DNA from: Streptomyces sp. P3
GTDB taxonomy: Bacteria; Actinomycetota; Actinomycetes; Streptomycetales; Streptomycetaceae
Direction of reading: 5' to 3'
Length of the DNA stretch: 64,000 nt
NCBI RefSeq assembly: GCF_003032475.1
Contig: NZ_CP028369.1
Coordinates: forward strand, 4,402,001-4,466,000
Part shown: in pieces, positions 51,122 through 60,961 of the stretch
Layout: each line of letters opens with the position of its first letter
Numbering within the stretch: position 1 is the stretch's first letter
Program-made: the position numbers and the translations under genes
Notes under the pieces: generated by a model
The model's database searches: none
What the model saw: only the letters and a program-made list of their open reading frames with translations
What the model was told of the DNA's origin: nothing

Positions 51122-51821
51122 ATGGCTGAGCATCGAGGCGAGCGACCGGACGTCCGGCGGCGGGGGCGGCAGGCGTCGCCGGAGGAAGCGCGGGCCTGGG
51201 CGGAACTGGTGGCCGCCGCCCGCCGCACGGTCGCCGACGGGCTGGTCGTCGGCACCTCGGGCAACGTCTCGGTGCGCGTCGGCGACACCGTGCTCGTGAC
51301 GCCGTCCGGCGTGCCCTACGACCGGCTGGCCCCGGACGACGTCACCGGCGTCGACCTCACCGGCCGGCAGGTCCTCGGCACCCTGGTCCCCACCAGCGAA
51401 CTGCCCATGCATCTGGCCGTGTACCGGGCCACCGGCGCCGGGGCGATCGTGCACACCCACGCCGTGCACGCCACGGCCGTCTCCACCCTCGTCGAGGAGC
51501 TCCCCCTCGTCCACTACATGGCGAGCGCGCTCGGCGGACCCGTCCGCGTCGCGCCCTACGCCCCTTACGGCACCGAGGAGCTGGCCGCGCACACGCTCCG
51601 GGCCCTCGAGGGACGGTCCGGCTGCCTCCTGCGCAACCACGGCACCCTGGACCCACGGCGCAGGCCTCGACCAGGCGTACGACCGCACGGCCCAACTGGA
51701 GTGGATGTGCCGCCTGTGGCTGACCGCCTCCTCGGTGCCCGGCCGCACGCCGGCACTGCTGACGGAGGAACAGGTCGCCCAGGTGGGGGAACGTCTGCGG
51801 GGGTACGGACAGCCGGGCTGA
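51122..51821 (+). pseudogene. Class II aldolase/adducin-family gene with a +1 frameshift
   Basis: The frame starts as an L-fuculose-phosphate-aldolase-like protein: GNVSVRVGDTVLVTPSG, the catalytic-glutamate segment TSELPMHLAVY, zinc ligands in HTHAVHA and the third histidine in RNHGTL. Right after that it loses homology. Removing one G from CTGGACCCACG (around 51649-51650) restores THGAGLDQAYDRTAQLEWMC and a normal C-terminus ending at 51821. The raw frame instead runs on into the hydrolase gene. The substrate is unknown. It may be a real mutation or a sequencing error in a GG run. Confidence 0.8.
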
Positions 51822-51925
51822 CGGCCGGAGCCGACGGCCGGGCCGACGTCGGGGCGTTCCCGTGTGCGTCACCCCGGGCGGCCGCACCACTGGCCGGTCC
51901 GCGCGATGGCCAGGAGACTGGGCTC

Positions 51926-53080
51926 GTGCGCACTGTCACAGCGACGGCCGCCGCCGTCACCGCAGCCCTGGCCGCCGGCGCCGCCGGGGTCGCCGCCGGC
52001 CGGTTCGCCAGCGACGCCGCGTTGAAGGCGCCGCCCGGCCGGCCCCTGCCCACCGAACCCCGGCTCACCGTGCACGGCACGGCCGCCGGACAGGTCACCC
52101 TCACGCGCGACCTCGCGGCCCTGCGCCCCGGCGCCTACGGCCTCTCCGGCAACGGCTCCCACGCCGTCGTCGGCCCGGTCCTGCCCGACGCCCCGCACAC
52201 GGCCGACACCGTCGTCCGCCGGCTGGAACGCGTCACCCACGGCTCCCTGGACGCCGGCGACGCGGTCTGGCTCACCCCGAACCTGTACGTCGGCGACCCC
52301 GCCACCGCCCTCGGCCTCGACCACGCCGACGTCGACGTGCCCGGCGAACTGGGCAACCTGCCCGCCTGGTTCGTCCCCGGAGCCCGCAGCACCTGGGTGA
52401 TCGCCGTGCACGGTCTGGGCACCACCCGGGAACACGCCCTCAACCTCATCGGCTTCCTGCACGGCGCCCGCCTCCCCGTGCTCGCCCTCGCCTACCGCGG
52501 CGACCTCGGCGCACCCCGTTCCCCGGACGGCCTGAACCACCTCGGCGCGACCGAGTGGCGCGACCTGGACGCGGCGATGCGCTACGCCGTGCGCTACGGC
52601 GCCCGGCGCGTCGTCCTGCTCGGCTGGTCCACGGGCGCCGCCATGGCCCTGCGCGCCGCGGCCGACTCCGGCCTGCGCGACCTGGTCTCGGGGCTCGTGC
52701 TGGACTCCCCGGTGCTCGACTGGCGGGCCACGGTGCGCGCCCTCGCCGCCGCCCGGCACACACCCGCCGCCCTGCTGCCGCTCGCCGTCCGCGCCGCCGA
52801 GGGCCGCACCGGTACGGCCCTCGGCCCGCCCGGGGCCGGCGGCACGGGCGGACCCGGCGCTGCGGACGGCAGCCCGGCCCGGCTTCGGGTCCCGACCCTG
52901 GTCCTCCACGGACCCGACGACGCCGTCGCCCCCTGGGCCGACAGCCGCCGGCTCGCCGGCCGCCGCCCCGACCTGGTCACCCTGCACACCGTCCCGCACG
53001 CCCCGCACGGCGCCATGTGGAACGCCGACCCCGCCGCCTACGAGGAGGCCCTGCGCCGCTTCCTGACCCCCCTGATGTGA
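51926..53080 (+). CDS. Alpha/beta hydrolase with N-terminal membrane anchor
   Basis: Hydrolase of 384 residues. An N-terminal hydrophobic Ala-rich helix (about 5-28) is probably an uncleaved anchor or signal. The alpha/beta domain has the oxyanion HGLGTT and the nucleophile elbow LGWSTGAA. The catalytic aspartate is in VLHGPDDAVAPW and the histidine in APHGAMW. The substrate is unknown; esterase or lipase activity is plausible. I chose GTG 51926, 9 bp after AGGAG, because the open frame continues upstream only owing to the frameshifted aldolase. Confidence 0.87.
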   Translation: MRTVTATAAAVTAALAAGAAGVAAGRFASDAALKAPPGRPLPTEPRLTVHGTAAGQVTLTRDLAALRPGAYGLSGNGSHAVVGPVLPDAPHTADTVVRRLERVTHGSLDAGDAVWLTPNLYVGDPATALGLDHADVDVPGELGNLPAWFVPGARSTWVIAVHGLGTTREHALNLIGFLHGARLPVLALAYRGDLGAPRSPDGLNHLGATEWRDLDAAMRYAVRYGARRVVLLGWSTGAAMALRAAADSGLRDLVSGLVLDSPVLDWRATVRALAAARHTPAALLPLAVRAAEGRTGTALGPPGAGGTGGPGAADGSPARLRVPTLVLHGPDDAVAPWADSRRLAGRRPDLVTLHTVPHAPHGAMWNADPAAYEEALRRFLTPLM

Positions 53081-53384
53081 CCCGCCCCCCGGCTCGTCCG
53101 CCGGCTCGCACTCCGGCGTCCTCCGCGCGTACCCGGGCGGCCTCCCGCTCGGAGGTGGCCGGGGAGCGAACCCGGGGTGACCGTGACACGATCCGCCGGC
53201 GTGACGCGACGGCACGGTCCCGCACCGGTCCGCCCGGAGCGGGACCGCGCATTCCGTTTATCCCGGTACCACTGGCCTGAAGGCGTCCCCCCGGCCCTCA
53301 CGGCACCCCGTGTGCCGGGCGGTCCTGCGGCCCGCCGTGCCATTCCGTTTGGGTTTTCGGACCGTCAACCGGAAGACTGCACCC
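53081..53384. other. Intergenic region with a repeated CATTCCGTTT motif
   Basis: I find no convincing gene in this stretch of about 300 bp. CATTCCGTTT occurs at 53250-53259 and again at 53341-53350, both before the 53385 start, and could mark regulatory sites. The rest is ordinary GC-rich spacer. Confidence 0.4.
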
Positions 53385-54818
53385 GTGACGTCCCGTATCC
53401 CGCGCGACTCCAGGCTTCGACTCGTCCGCCCGCGACCCCTGGCCGCCGCCCCCTCAGCTGTGAACGAGCGGCGCCCGCGCCGCCCCGCACCCCGCCCGCC
53501 GGAAGGCACTCCGGCGCCCGCGGAGCTGGCCAGAATGGCGCGCACCGGACTGGCCGCCGCGGCCCGTGTCGCCCGCTGGGCCGACAACGCCCTCGGCCCC
53601 GGCCGTGACGCGGCGACGGCCGACGGCAAGGCCACCCTCTCCGAGTCGACCGCCGAACGGGCGGCCTCCGATCTGGGTCTGACGACCGATCGGATCCGCG
53701 CCGACTGGGACACCGCCCGTCTCGCCGGCCTGGTCGAGGTGCACGGGGACAGCGCCCGCCCCGGCTGGCGGCTGCGCGCCTGGGACCGCGACGACAGCGC
53801 CGTCCTGCGCGGCTGGGTCGCCCTGTTCGACGCCTGGTCGCTCGCCTCCCCGGAACCCGAGGAGCAGGAGCCGGCCGCCGTCGCCGAGGTCGTCTCGGCC
53901 ATGCCGCAGGTGCTGTCCTTCCTCCAGCTGTCCGCCGGGCCCGTCCCCGTGGAGCAGCTTCTGGACCTGCTGCGTCAGCGCGTCACCGAACTGCGCACCG
54001 AGCGCTGCGAGGTGCCCTACGGCGCCGGCTCCGAACCCGCGGCCCCGCTCGCCCCGGTCCCCGTCGACGCCGACCCTGCGGAGCCCGCCCAGGACGCCGA
54101 GCTGGCCCCCCTCCTCGACTGGGCCCTGCAGGCCCTCGCCTCGGTGGGAGCGCTCACCTGCGGCCGCGGACAGGCCACCCTGACACCGCTGGGCAGCTGG
54201 GCGGTCTGGGTCAAGCTCGAGCAGATCTGCGTCGCCGCGCAGAGCCCCGCCGGCAACATCGAGCAGTCGGCCGAGGGCATGCTCCGCGGCTGCGCCCAGC
54301 TCCGGCCGAACGCGGCCCGCGCCGAGTACCGCGCCTGGCTCGCCGCCCGGACCGTCGGCAGCGCCGTCAACGAACTGCTGCTCGCCGCCCGCGGTGACGA
54401 CGCCCTGCTGCGCGGACTCGCCTTCGAGGCGCTGCGCGTGGTGGGCGCCCCCGCCGAGCCGGACGTCCGCGCGGTAGTCGAGGAGCCCGCCCTGCGGCCG
54501 TACGCCCTGCTGTGGCTCGCCGAGCACGACGGCGTCGACCCGGAGGACGCCCACGAGGTGCTCACCCGGGAGGAGGCCACCTGGCTGTGGGTCGACACCG
54601 CCGCGGCCGTCGCCGACCACGGCGAGGCGCCCATGCTGGTGCGCCACCTGGAGTCCGCGCTGCAGCCGACCGTGCCCGCCCTGCTGACCGAGGTGCGGGC
54701 CGTCGGGCACCCGCGCACCGTGCAGGTGCTGGTGGCGCTGGCCGCCGCGCACCCCGATCCGGCGCTGGCCAAGGCGGTCCGCCGGGCCGCCTTCCAGGTG
54801 CACACCGGCGGCAGCTGA
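53385..54818 (+). CDS. Conserved-looking protein of unknown function
   Basis: Cytoplasmic protein of 477 residues that I cannot assign to a named family. Residues about 75-140 look like a winged-helix-type region (TLSESTAERAASDLGLTTDRIRADW, then LAGLVEV). The middle is acidic and alanine-rich. The C-terminal third is helical and repeat-like, recalling HEAT/ARM alpha-solenoids (LLLAARGDDALLRGLAFEALR, VLVALAAAHPDPALAKAVRR). There are no membrane segments. GTG 53385 follows GGAAG at 9 bp. A regulatory or scaffold role is possible, but unproven. Confidence 0.72.
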   Translation: MTSRIPRDSRLRLVRPRPLAAAPSAVNERRPRRPAPRPPEGTPAPAELARMARTGLAAAARVARWADNALGPGRDAATADGKATLSESTAERAASDLGLTTDRIRADWDTARLAGLVEVHGDSARPGWRLRAWDRDDSAVLRGWVALFDAWSLASPEPEEQEPAAVAEVVSAMPQVLSFLQLSAGPVPVEQLLDLLRQRVTELRTERCEVPYGAGSEPAAPLAPVPVDADPAEPAQDAELAPLLDWALQALASVGALTCGRGQATLTPLGSWAVWVKLEQICVAAQSPAGNIEQSAEGMLRGCAQLRPNAARAEYRAWLAARTVGSAVNELLLAARGDDALLRGLAFEALRVVGAPAEPDVRAVVEEPALRPYALLWLAEHDGVDPEDAHEVLTREEATWLWVDTAAAVADHGEAPMLVRHLESALQPTVPALLTEVRAVGHPRTVQVLVALAAAHPDPALAKAVRRAAFQVHTGGS

Positions 54819-54855
54819 CCGCGGGGCGGTCGTCCGCGAGGGGGCCGGCCGGCAC

Positions 54856-55269
54856 TCAGCCCTGGGTCTCGGGCGCGTACGTGCCGAAGCTCCAGACGTT
54901 GCCCTCGAGGTCGCGGGCCATGTAGTCACGCGAGCCGTAGTCCTGGTCGGTCGGGGGCATCAGGATCTCCGCGCCGCGCTCCGCGGCCCGCCGGTGGTGT
55001 GCGTCCACGTCGTCCACCACGACGTACACGCCGGCCGGGCCCGCGCCCTTCATCGCCGCGTCGAAGACGCCGCCGCGGCCCTTGGAGCCGAGCATCACCG
55101 CGCCGTTGCCCTGCACCAGTTCGGCGTGCAGGACCGAGCCGTCCTCGCCCTCGTACACGGACAGTTCGGTGAAGCCCAGGGCCTCGGTGAGCTGCCGGAT
55201 CGCGGCCTTCGCGTCGGCGTACAACACCGTCGGGAAGACGCTCGGGCGCCCGCCGTTCGTGCCTGCCAT
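54856..55269 (-). CDS. VOC-family protein (glyoxalase/bleomycin-resistance fold)
   Basis: Protein of 137 residues with two beta-alpha-beta-beta-beta modules of the vicinal oxygen chelate fold. It resembles the PhnB/extradiol-like subgroup (VYVVVDDVDAHHRRAAERGAE, SRDYMARDLEGNVWSFGTY). The terminal glutamate ligand pattern D-x-E-G-N-x-W is present. It could bind a metal and a small molecule or act as an antibiotic sequestering protein. ATG 55269 gives the family length. It is divergent from the ABC-F gene. Confidence 0.85.
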   Translation of the reverse strand: MAGTNGGRPSVFPTVLYADAKAAIRQLTEALGFTELSVYEGEDGSVLHAELVQGNGAVMLGSKGRGGVFDAAMKGAGPAGVYVVVDDVDAHHRRAAERGAEILMPPTDQDYGSRDYMARDLEGNVWSFGTYAPETQG

Positions 55270-55421
55270 GCCGATCACTCCCTTGTGACCCGTGCCGGAT
55301 ACGTGACCTGGCGCCCAGTCTGGCACCCACCACCGACAACGCCCCGCTACGACGCCTCCCGCGAAGATCGAACACCTGCGCGCAGACAAAGTGCTTGCAC
55401 GGTCCCGTTAGACTGGCCCCC

Positions 55422-55445
55422 ATGGCCATTCTCCTCGCGCATTAG
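55422..55445 (+). CDS. 7-residue leader ORF (MAILLAH) upstream of the ABC-F gene
   Basis: An ATG-to-TAG frame encodes MAILLAH, directly after a TTAGACT box that could serve as a -10. Three bases after its stop begins a hairpin, so ribosome position on this ORF could alter the structure before the ABC-F start. Leader ORFs of this kind regulate several antibiotic-resistance ABC-F genes. Confidence 0.45.
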   Translation: MAILLAH

Positions 55446-55447
55446 AC

Positions 55448-55478
55448 GGCGGGAACGTCCTCAGCCGCCCATCCCGCC
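55448..55478 (+). promoter_or_regulatory. Attenuator-like alternative stems in the ABC-F leader
   Basis: GGCGGGA (55448-55454) can pair with TCCCGCC (55472-55478). Its GGCGG can alternatively pair with CCGCC at 55465-55469. The two structures exclude each other. They lie between the leader ORF and the GTG at 55504. Confidence 0.45.
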
Positions 55479-55503
55479 AACGACCCCGCACTGGAGTCTG
55501 TCC

Positions 55504-57102
<1,599 letters not shown>

Positions 57103-57549
57103 CCCGGCGACCGGCGGTGGGGACCGTGGGGCGGCCGGCGACGGGGGCGGGCGGTCGCGGACCGACGACCGGGCGACCCGGTGACCGCCGGGGAGAGGAC
57201 CGGACCGACGTGTGATCCCACGTGGTGGATCATCCGTCTGGATCATTCGGCCTACCGGTGATCCATCATCTGTGTGAGATCTCCTCGTATCGAGGTGTGT
57301 CCTACACCCATTTCACGGCCGATCCCCTCGGTGGCAGGGGTCGGCCGTCGCGCGTCTCTGACCTGCTCTTTCGCGGAACAACCCGTTCGGCCGTACGAAC
57401 GCCGTCGGCTGGAATCGAGGATTCCGTTCGTGGGTACGCGCTCCCGTCGTCAAAAGCCTGTCGTACGGACCTTGCCGAATGGGTGGCCATCGGGGCGCTG
57501 AGGGGTGATCATGAGGAGACCAGAGCGCACTTCCCATGAGGAGGCACGG
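57103..57549 (+). promoter_or_regulatory. Upstream region of gbn with clustered GATC sites
   Basis: This 447-bp region has no convincing gene. It contains GATC at 57214, 57228, 57241, 57260, 57278, 57322 and 57507; five lie within 68 bp at 13-19-bp spacing. A bulged hairpin at 57317-57348 may terminate the ABC-F transcript. Because Gbn binds GATC-containing sites, autoregulation is likely. Confidence 0.6.
57317..57348. terminator. Bulged hairpin between the ABC-F and gbn genes
   Basis: CGGCCGA and CCCCT (57317-57329, with one bulged T) pair with AGGGG and TCGGCCG (57337-57348) around a loop of about 7 bases. It may end the ABC-F transcript. Confidence 0.45.
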
Positions 57550-57771
57550 GTGGCCGAGACTCTGAAGAAGGGCAGCCGGGTGACCGGCGCCGCGCGCGAC
57601 AAGCTCGCGGCAGACCTGAAGAAGAAGTACGACTCCGGTGCGAGCATCCGGGCGCTGGCCGAGGAGACCGGCCGCTCGTATGGCTTCGTGCACCGGATGC
57701 TCAGCGAGTCGGGCGTCACGCTCCGTGGGCGTGGCGGGGCGACTCGAGGCAAGAAGGCCGCCTCGTCCTGA
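57550..57771 (+). CDS. gbn: GATC-binding nucleoid-associated HTH protein Gbn
   Basis: Small basic protein of 73 residues with a helix-turn-helix (about 24-50, SGASIRALAEETGRSYGFVH) and a lysine/arginine-rich tail (RGRGGATRGKKAASS). Size, sequence and neighbourhood match the S. coelicolor nucleoid-associated protein Gbn (SCO1839 as I recall), which binds GATC-containing DNA and affects development. GTG 57550 follows GAGGAGG at 5 bp; an in-frame ATG at 57511 is an alternative. A dense GATC cluster lies upstream. Confidence 0.88.
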   Translation: MAETLKKGSRVTGAARDKLAADLKKKYDSGASIRALAEETGRSYGFVHRMLSESGVTLRGRGGATRGKKAASS

Positions 57772-57882
57772 CCGGGGGCGGCCCATCGGCTTCGACGGTG
57801 GCCACCCGGTCGGCGTCCTCCCGAGCCCTGTGAGGGGCCCGGGGGAACCTGAGACCGGCCGGGTGGTTACTGTGCAGTCACT

Positions 57883-57904
57883 TAGCTGACCGCTAGCTGA
57901 CCGC
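57883..57904. repeat. Perfect 11-bp tandem repeat before the enoyl-CoA hydratase gene
   Basis: TAGCTGACCGC occurs twice head to tail (57883-57893, 57894-57904), ending 18 bp before ATG 57923. One-turn spacing suits binding of a regulator on one DNA face. Confidence 0.7.
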
Positions 57905-57922
57905 ACCCATCGGAGGCGCCCC

Positions 57923-58726
57923 ATGGCCACGCCCGACCAGGAACTCGTTCCCCTGCTCGACAAGGACGGCGTACGGCTCACCGTCGACGACACGCTCGCC
58001 ACGGTGACGCTGGTCAACCCGGCCAAGCGCAACGCGCAGAGCCCCGCCATGTGGCGGGCGCTCGCGGAGGCCGGGCGACTGGTGCCGGGCTCCGTCCGCG
58101 TGGTCGTGCTGCGCGGCGAGGGCAAGTCCTTCTCCGCGGGGCTCGACCGGCAGATGTTCACGCCCGAGGGGATCGAGGGCGAGCCGTCCTTCATCGATCT
58201 CGCACGCGGTGACGACGCCGAACTCGACGCCGCCATCGCAGGCTTCCAGGAGGGTTTCACCTGGTGGCGGCGTAACGACGTGGTGTCCATCGCCGCCGTC
58301 CAGGGCCACGCCATCGGAGCGGGCTTCCAGCTGGCCCTCGCCTGTGACCTGCGCGTCGTCGCCGACGACGTGCAGTTCGCCATGCGCGAGACCAGCCTCG
58401 GCCTGGTGCCGGACCTGACCGGCACCCACCCCCTCGTCTCCCTCGTCGGCTACGGCCGCGCGGTCGAGATCTGCCTGACCGGCCGCTTCGTGCACGCCGA
58501 GGAGGCGGTGAGCACCGGGCTCGCCAACATCGCCGTTCCCGTGCAGGACCTCGACGACACGGTCCGCGAACTGGCCACGGCGATCCTCGCCGCGCCCCGC
58601 GAGGCCGTCATCGAGACCAAGGCGCTGCTGCGCGGCGCGGGCGACCGCACGTACGACGCCCAGCGAGCCGCCGAACGCGCAGCCCAGGCCCGCCGTCTGC
58701 GCGACATGGCCGGTCTGGGGGAGTGA
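57923..58726 (+). CDS. Enoyl-CoA hydratase/isomerase (crotonase) family protein
   Basis: Crotonase-fold protein of 267 residues. The CoA-binding/oxyanion segments are KSFSAGLDRQMF and AAVQGHAIGAGFQLALACDLRV. The position of the usual catalytic glutamate carries AMRETSLGLVPD, where the glutamate of RETSLGL remains. It would act on a fatty-acyl- or branched acyl-CoA. GGAGG precedes ATG 57923. Downstream of gbn, it has its own likely control region with a tandem repeat. Substrate is unknown. Confidence 0.88.
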   Translation: MATPDQELVPLLDKDGVRLTVDDTLATVTLVNPAKRNAQSPAMWRALAEAGRLVPGSVRVVVLRGEGKSFSAGLDRQMFTPEGIEGEPSFIDLARGDDAELDAAIAGFQEGFTWWRRNDVVSIAAVQGHAIGAGFQLALACDLRVVADDVQFAMRETSLGLVPDLTGTHPLVSLVGYGRAVEICLTGRFVHAEEAVSTGLANIAVPVQDLDDTVRELATAILAAPREAVIETKALLRGAGDRTYDAQRAAERAAQARRLRDMAGLGE

Positions 58727-58740
58727 ACACCGACTGAGAC

Positions 58741-58810
58741 CGCCGTCCGGCGTTCCTCACGACCGGGCGTGTCCCGTCCGGCCGGCGGCCGGGGGCGGGC
58801 GGACGGCGGC
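58741..58810. terminator. Long-loop stem between convergent genes
   Basis: CCGCCGTCCG (58741-58750) is perfectly complementary to CGGACGGCGG (58801-58810), enclosing a GC-rich 50-base loop with further local pairing. It probably stops transcription from both sides. Confidence 0.45.
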
Positions 58811-58819
58811 CGACCGCGC

Positions 58820-59704
58820 TCAGTCGACCGCCGTCACCAGCACCGCGACCGTCGGGCGGTCCGGCAGGGCCGCCGACACGGCGGTGCGGACCGCGAGCGC
58901 CACGTCCAGCGTGCGGTGGGTCGCCGCCGCCGTGATCTCCAGCTGGGCGTGGCGGTGCGGCAGGGCGGCCGTCAGGTCGTGACGCTCCGTGATCCGGACC
59001 GCCCGTCCGAGGACGCCGCTCGTGCCGGTCACCCCCGGCACCGCCAGGGCCGCCGCGGCGGCGAGGGCCTCGTCACCCGCCAGAACGGCTCCGCCGGGTG
59101 CCGGTGCGGGAACGGCTGCCGGGGTGACGCCCGGCGGGGGCTGCCGACCGGGCCCGTGCCCTGTCCCCGACCGTGCGGCCGCCCCCGCGCCGCTCTCCGC
59201 GTCCGGCCTCGTGCCCGTGTCCGGGTCCGCCTCGGCGTCCGGTCTCGGGCCGGTGCCCGTGCCGCTCTCCACGTCCGGCCTCGTGTCCGTGTCCTCGCTG
59301 TCCGGCTCGGTGCCGAGCAGGTCCGTCACCCGCAGGTCGACCTCCGACACCACCAGCCCGAGCCGCTGCGCGGCCGTCGCCGCCAGAGCGTTGCGCAACC
59401 GTGCCGTCGTCACCGGCAGCGGCTCGGACGCCGACACGGCGCACTCCGCGGTCATCCGCAGCGGCCCCGGCGGCAGCGCGCTCGACGGAGCGGGCACGGC
59501 GGACTCGAACGACCCGTCCGGATCGGCGAGCCCCAGCCGCAGCACTCCCAGCCGCACGCCCGCGACGTCCCGCGCAGCCCGGCGCAGCACCGCCTCCGCC
59601 GCCGCCTCGGTGAGCCACGCGCCGTCCCGCGGCCCGCCGAGGGGAAGCAGTCTGCCGAGGCCCAGCCGGCGCCGCACCGCGCCCGTCCATCCGTCCGACG
59701 TCAT
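58820..59704 (-). CDS. Unknown protein beside the Asp23 cluster, with repetitive central linker
   Basis: Protein of 294 residues. Conserved-looking N-terminal (about 30-140) and C-terminal (about 215-294) parts flank a low-complexity linker (about 143-205) with repeated PDAES/PDVES and Gly-Thr steps. Both ends look like alkaline-shock (Asp23-type) modules, for example ITERHDLTAALPHRHAQLEI and LDVALAVRTAVSAALPD. The gene is divergent from the first Asp23 gene, separated by about 100 bp. I think it is an outlying member of the same envelope-stress system. The Asp23 resemblance is weak and inferred. Confidence 0.6.
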   Translation of the reverse strand: MTSDGWTGAVRRRLGLGRLLPLGGPRDGAWLTEAAAEAVLRRAARDVAGVRLGVLRLGLADPDGSFESAVPAPSSALPPGPLRMTAECAVSASEPLPVTTARLRNALAATAAQRLGLVVSEVDLRVTDLLGTEPDSEDTDTRPDVESGTGTGPRPDAEADPDTGTRPDAESGAGAAARSGTGHGPGRQPPPGVTPAAVPAPAPGGAVLAGDEALAAAAALAVPGVTGTSGVLGRAVRITERHDLTAALPHRHAQLEITAAATHRTLDVALAVRTAVSAALPDRPTVAVLVTAVD

Positions 59705-59810
59705 TGCTCCAGCCTGCCGCATCCCCGGGGCGAGGTCGGGCAACCGCGCTTACCGTGGTCAGAAGGAACGAGGAAAGTACGGAAAGTACCGGACGTAAGG
59801 ACGTACGGCG

Positions 59811-60293
59811 ATGAGCGAGTCAACGGAGCAGATCCGTACGCAGACCCCCGACGGCGGAACCGAGCCGCTGCAGACCCGCAAGGCGGCCCGGCGCGGTGGC
59901 GGGGCCCCGGCGACCCGCGGGCGGACCACCATCGCCGACGGGGTCGTGGAGAAGATCGCCGGCCTCGCGGCGCGCGACGTCCTCGGCGTGCATGCCATGG
60001 GCAGCGGCATCAGCCGTACCTTCGGCGCCGTGCGCGACCGGGTGCCCGGCGGTTCGAAGTCGGTCTCCCGGGGCGTCAAGGCCGAGGTCGGCGAGGTGCA
60101 GACGGCGCTCGACCTCGAGATCGTCGTCGACTACGGCGTGGCCATCGCCGACGTCGCCGGGGCCGTGCGGGAGAACGTGATCGCGGCGGTGGAGCGGATG
60201 ACGGGCCTGGAGGTCGTCGAGGTCAACATCGCGGTGAGCGACGTCAAACTGCCCGACGAAGAGGACGAGGAGCCGGAACCCCGGATCCAGTGA
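59811..60293 (+). CDS. Asp23/Gls24-family envelope stress protein
   Basis: Protein of 160 residues with an Asp23 domain (about 42-150): TTIADGVVEKIAGLAARDVLG, then IVVDYGVAIADVAGAVRENV and GLEVVEVNIAVSDVKLPD. Asp23 proteins gather at the membrane through AmaP and respond to cell-wall or alkaline stress in firmicutes. In actinobacteria the role is less known. It heads a same-strand cluster running to 62195. The acidic C-terminus (EEDEEPE) is typical. Confidence 0.9.
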   Translation: MSESTEQIRTQTPDGGTEPLQTRKAARRGGGAPATRGRTTIADGVVEKIAGLAARDVLGVHAMGSGISRTFGAVRDRVPGGSKSVSRGVKAEVGEVQTALDLEIVVDYGVAIADVAGAVRENVIAAVERMTGLEVVEVNIAVSDVKLPDEEDEEPEPRIQ

Positions 60294-60347
60294 GACGCAG
60301 ATGAGACGCAGACGGCCGGGTGACCGGACCGCCGAGGGGAGCGCACC

Positions 60348-60533
60348 TTGAGCATGGCCGTGGTCGGCATGATCGCCGGCATGGCGCTGGGCTTCGCCGG
60401 GTATTTCGGCGGGTTCGGGGCCTTCCTGCTGGTGGCGGCGCTGGGCGCCGTCGGGTTCGTCGTCGGCCGGTTCCTGGAAGGGGACCTGGAACTCGGCGAC
60501 TTCTTCCGCACCCGCGACGACCGGCGCCGGTGA
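60348..60533 (+). CDS. Small membrane protein of the Asp23 cluster (DUF2273-like)
   Basis: Protein of 61 residues with two hydrophobic segments (about 3-20 and 23-43, GFGAFLLVAALGAVGFVVG) and a charged C-terminal tail EGDLELGDFFRTRDDRRR. Similar small two-helix DUF2273 proteins accompany Asp23 genes in firmicutes. TTG 60348 has GAGGGGA at good spacing; ATG 60354 would be 13 bp away. The next gene overlaps its stop by 4 bp (GTGA). Confidence 0.75.
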   Translation: MSMAVVGMIAGMALGFAGYFGGFGAFLLVAALGAVGFVVGRFLEGDLELGDFFRTRDDRRR

Positions 60534-60961
60534 GCCCTGTGAGCGGGGGAAGCGACGCCGGCGCCGCGTCCGGCGCACGCCGGGCCGCCGTCGTCCCTCC
60601 GGGCGAACGCGGCGCGACCCGCATCGCCGACCGGGTCGTCGCGAAGATCGCCGCACAGGCCGCACGCGAGGCGGTGGGCCCGCTGCCGCCCGACGCCGGA
60701 CGCCCGCACGCCACCGTCGTCGTCCGCCCGCACGCACACCCCGGCTCGGGCGGGGAAGGCCCCGTCGACGCCGCGCACGTCCACGTGCAGCTCGAACTCG
60801 ACTACCCGAGCGACCTCGGCGCCCGCTGTCGCGCCGTGCGTCGGCATGTCACCGAGCGGGTAGGCGCATTGGCGGGAATGACGGTTCCGGAGGTCGCCGT
60901 CCAGGTCGAACGGCTCCACCTGGCGCCGGACCCCGGCGCGGCACACGGGAGGACGCGATGA
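60530..60961 (+). CDS. Second Asp23/Gls24-like protein
   Basis: Protein of 143 residues with the Asp23 pattern: TRIADRVVAKIAAQAAREAVG, later VHVQLELDYPSDLGARCRAVRRHVTERVGALAG and VAVQVERLHL. It is shorter and more divergent than the first copy and has a Ser/Gly/Ala N-terminus. GTG 60530 overlaps the preceding stop; GTG 60539 is an alternative. The stop overlaps the next start by ATGA. A second copy suggests a hetero-oligomer, which is inference. Confidence 0.82.
   Translation: MSPVSGGSDAGAASGARRAAVVPPGERGATRIADRVVAKIAAQAAREAVGPLPPDAGRPHATVVVRPHAHPGSGGEGPVDAAHVHVQLELDYPSDLGARCRAVRRHVTERVGALAGMTVPEVAVQVERLHLAPDPGAAHGRTR

Noticed and set aside
51122..53080. Aldolase-hydrolase fusion protein of 652 residues
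   Set aside because: The junction sequence is unlike either family, and one base change restores a normal aldolase end at 51821. The hydrolase has its own ribosome site and GTG.
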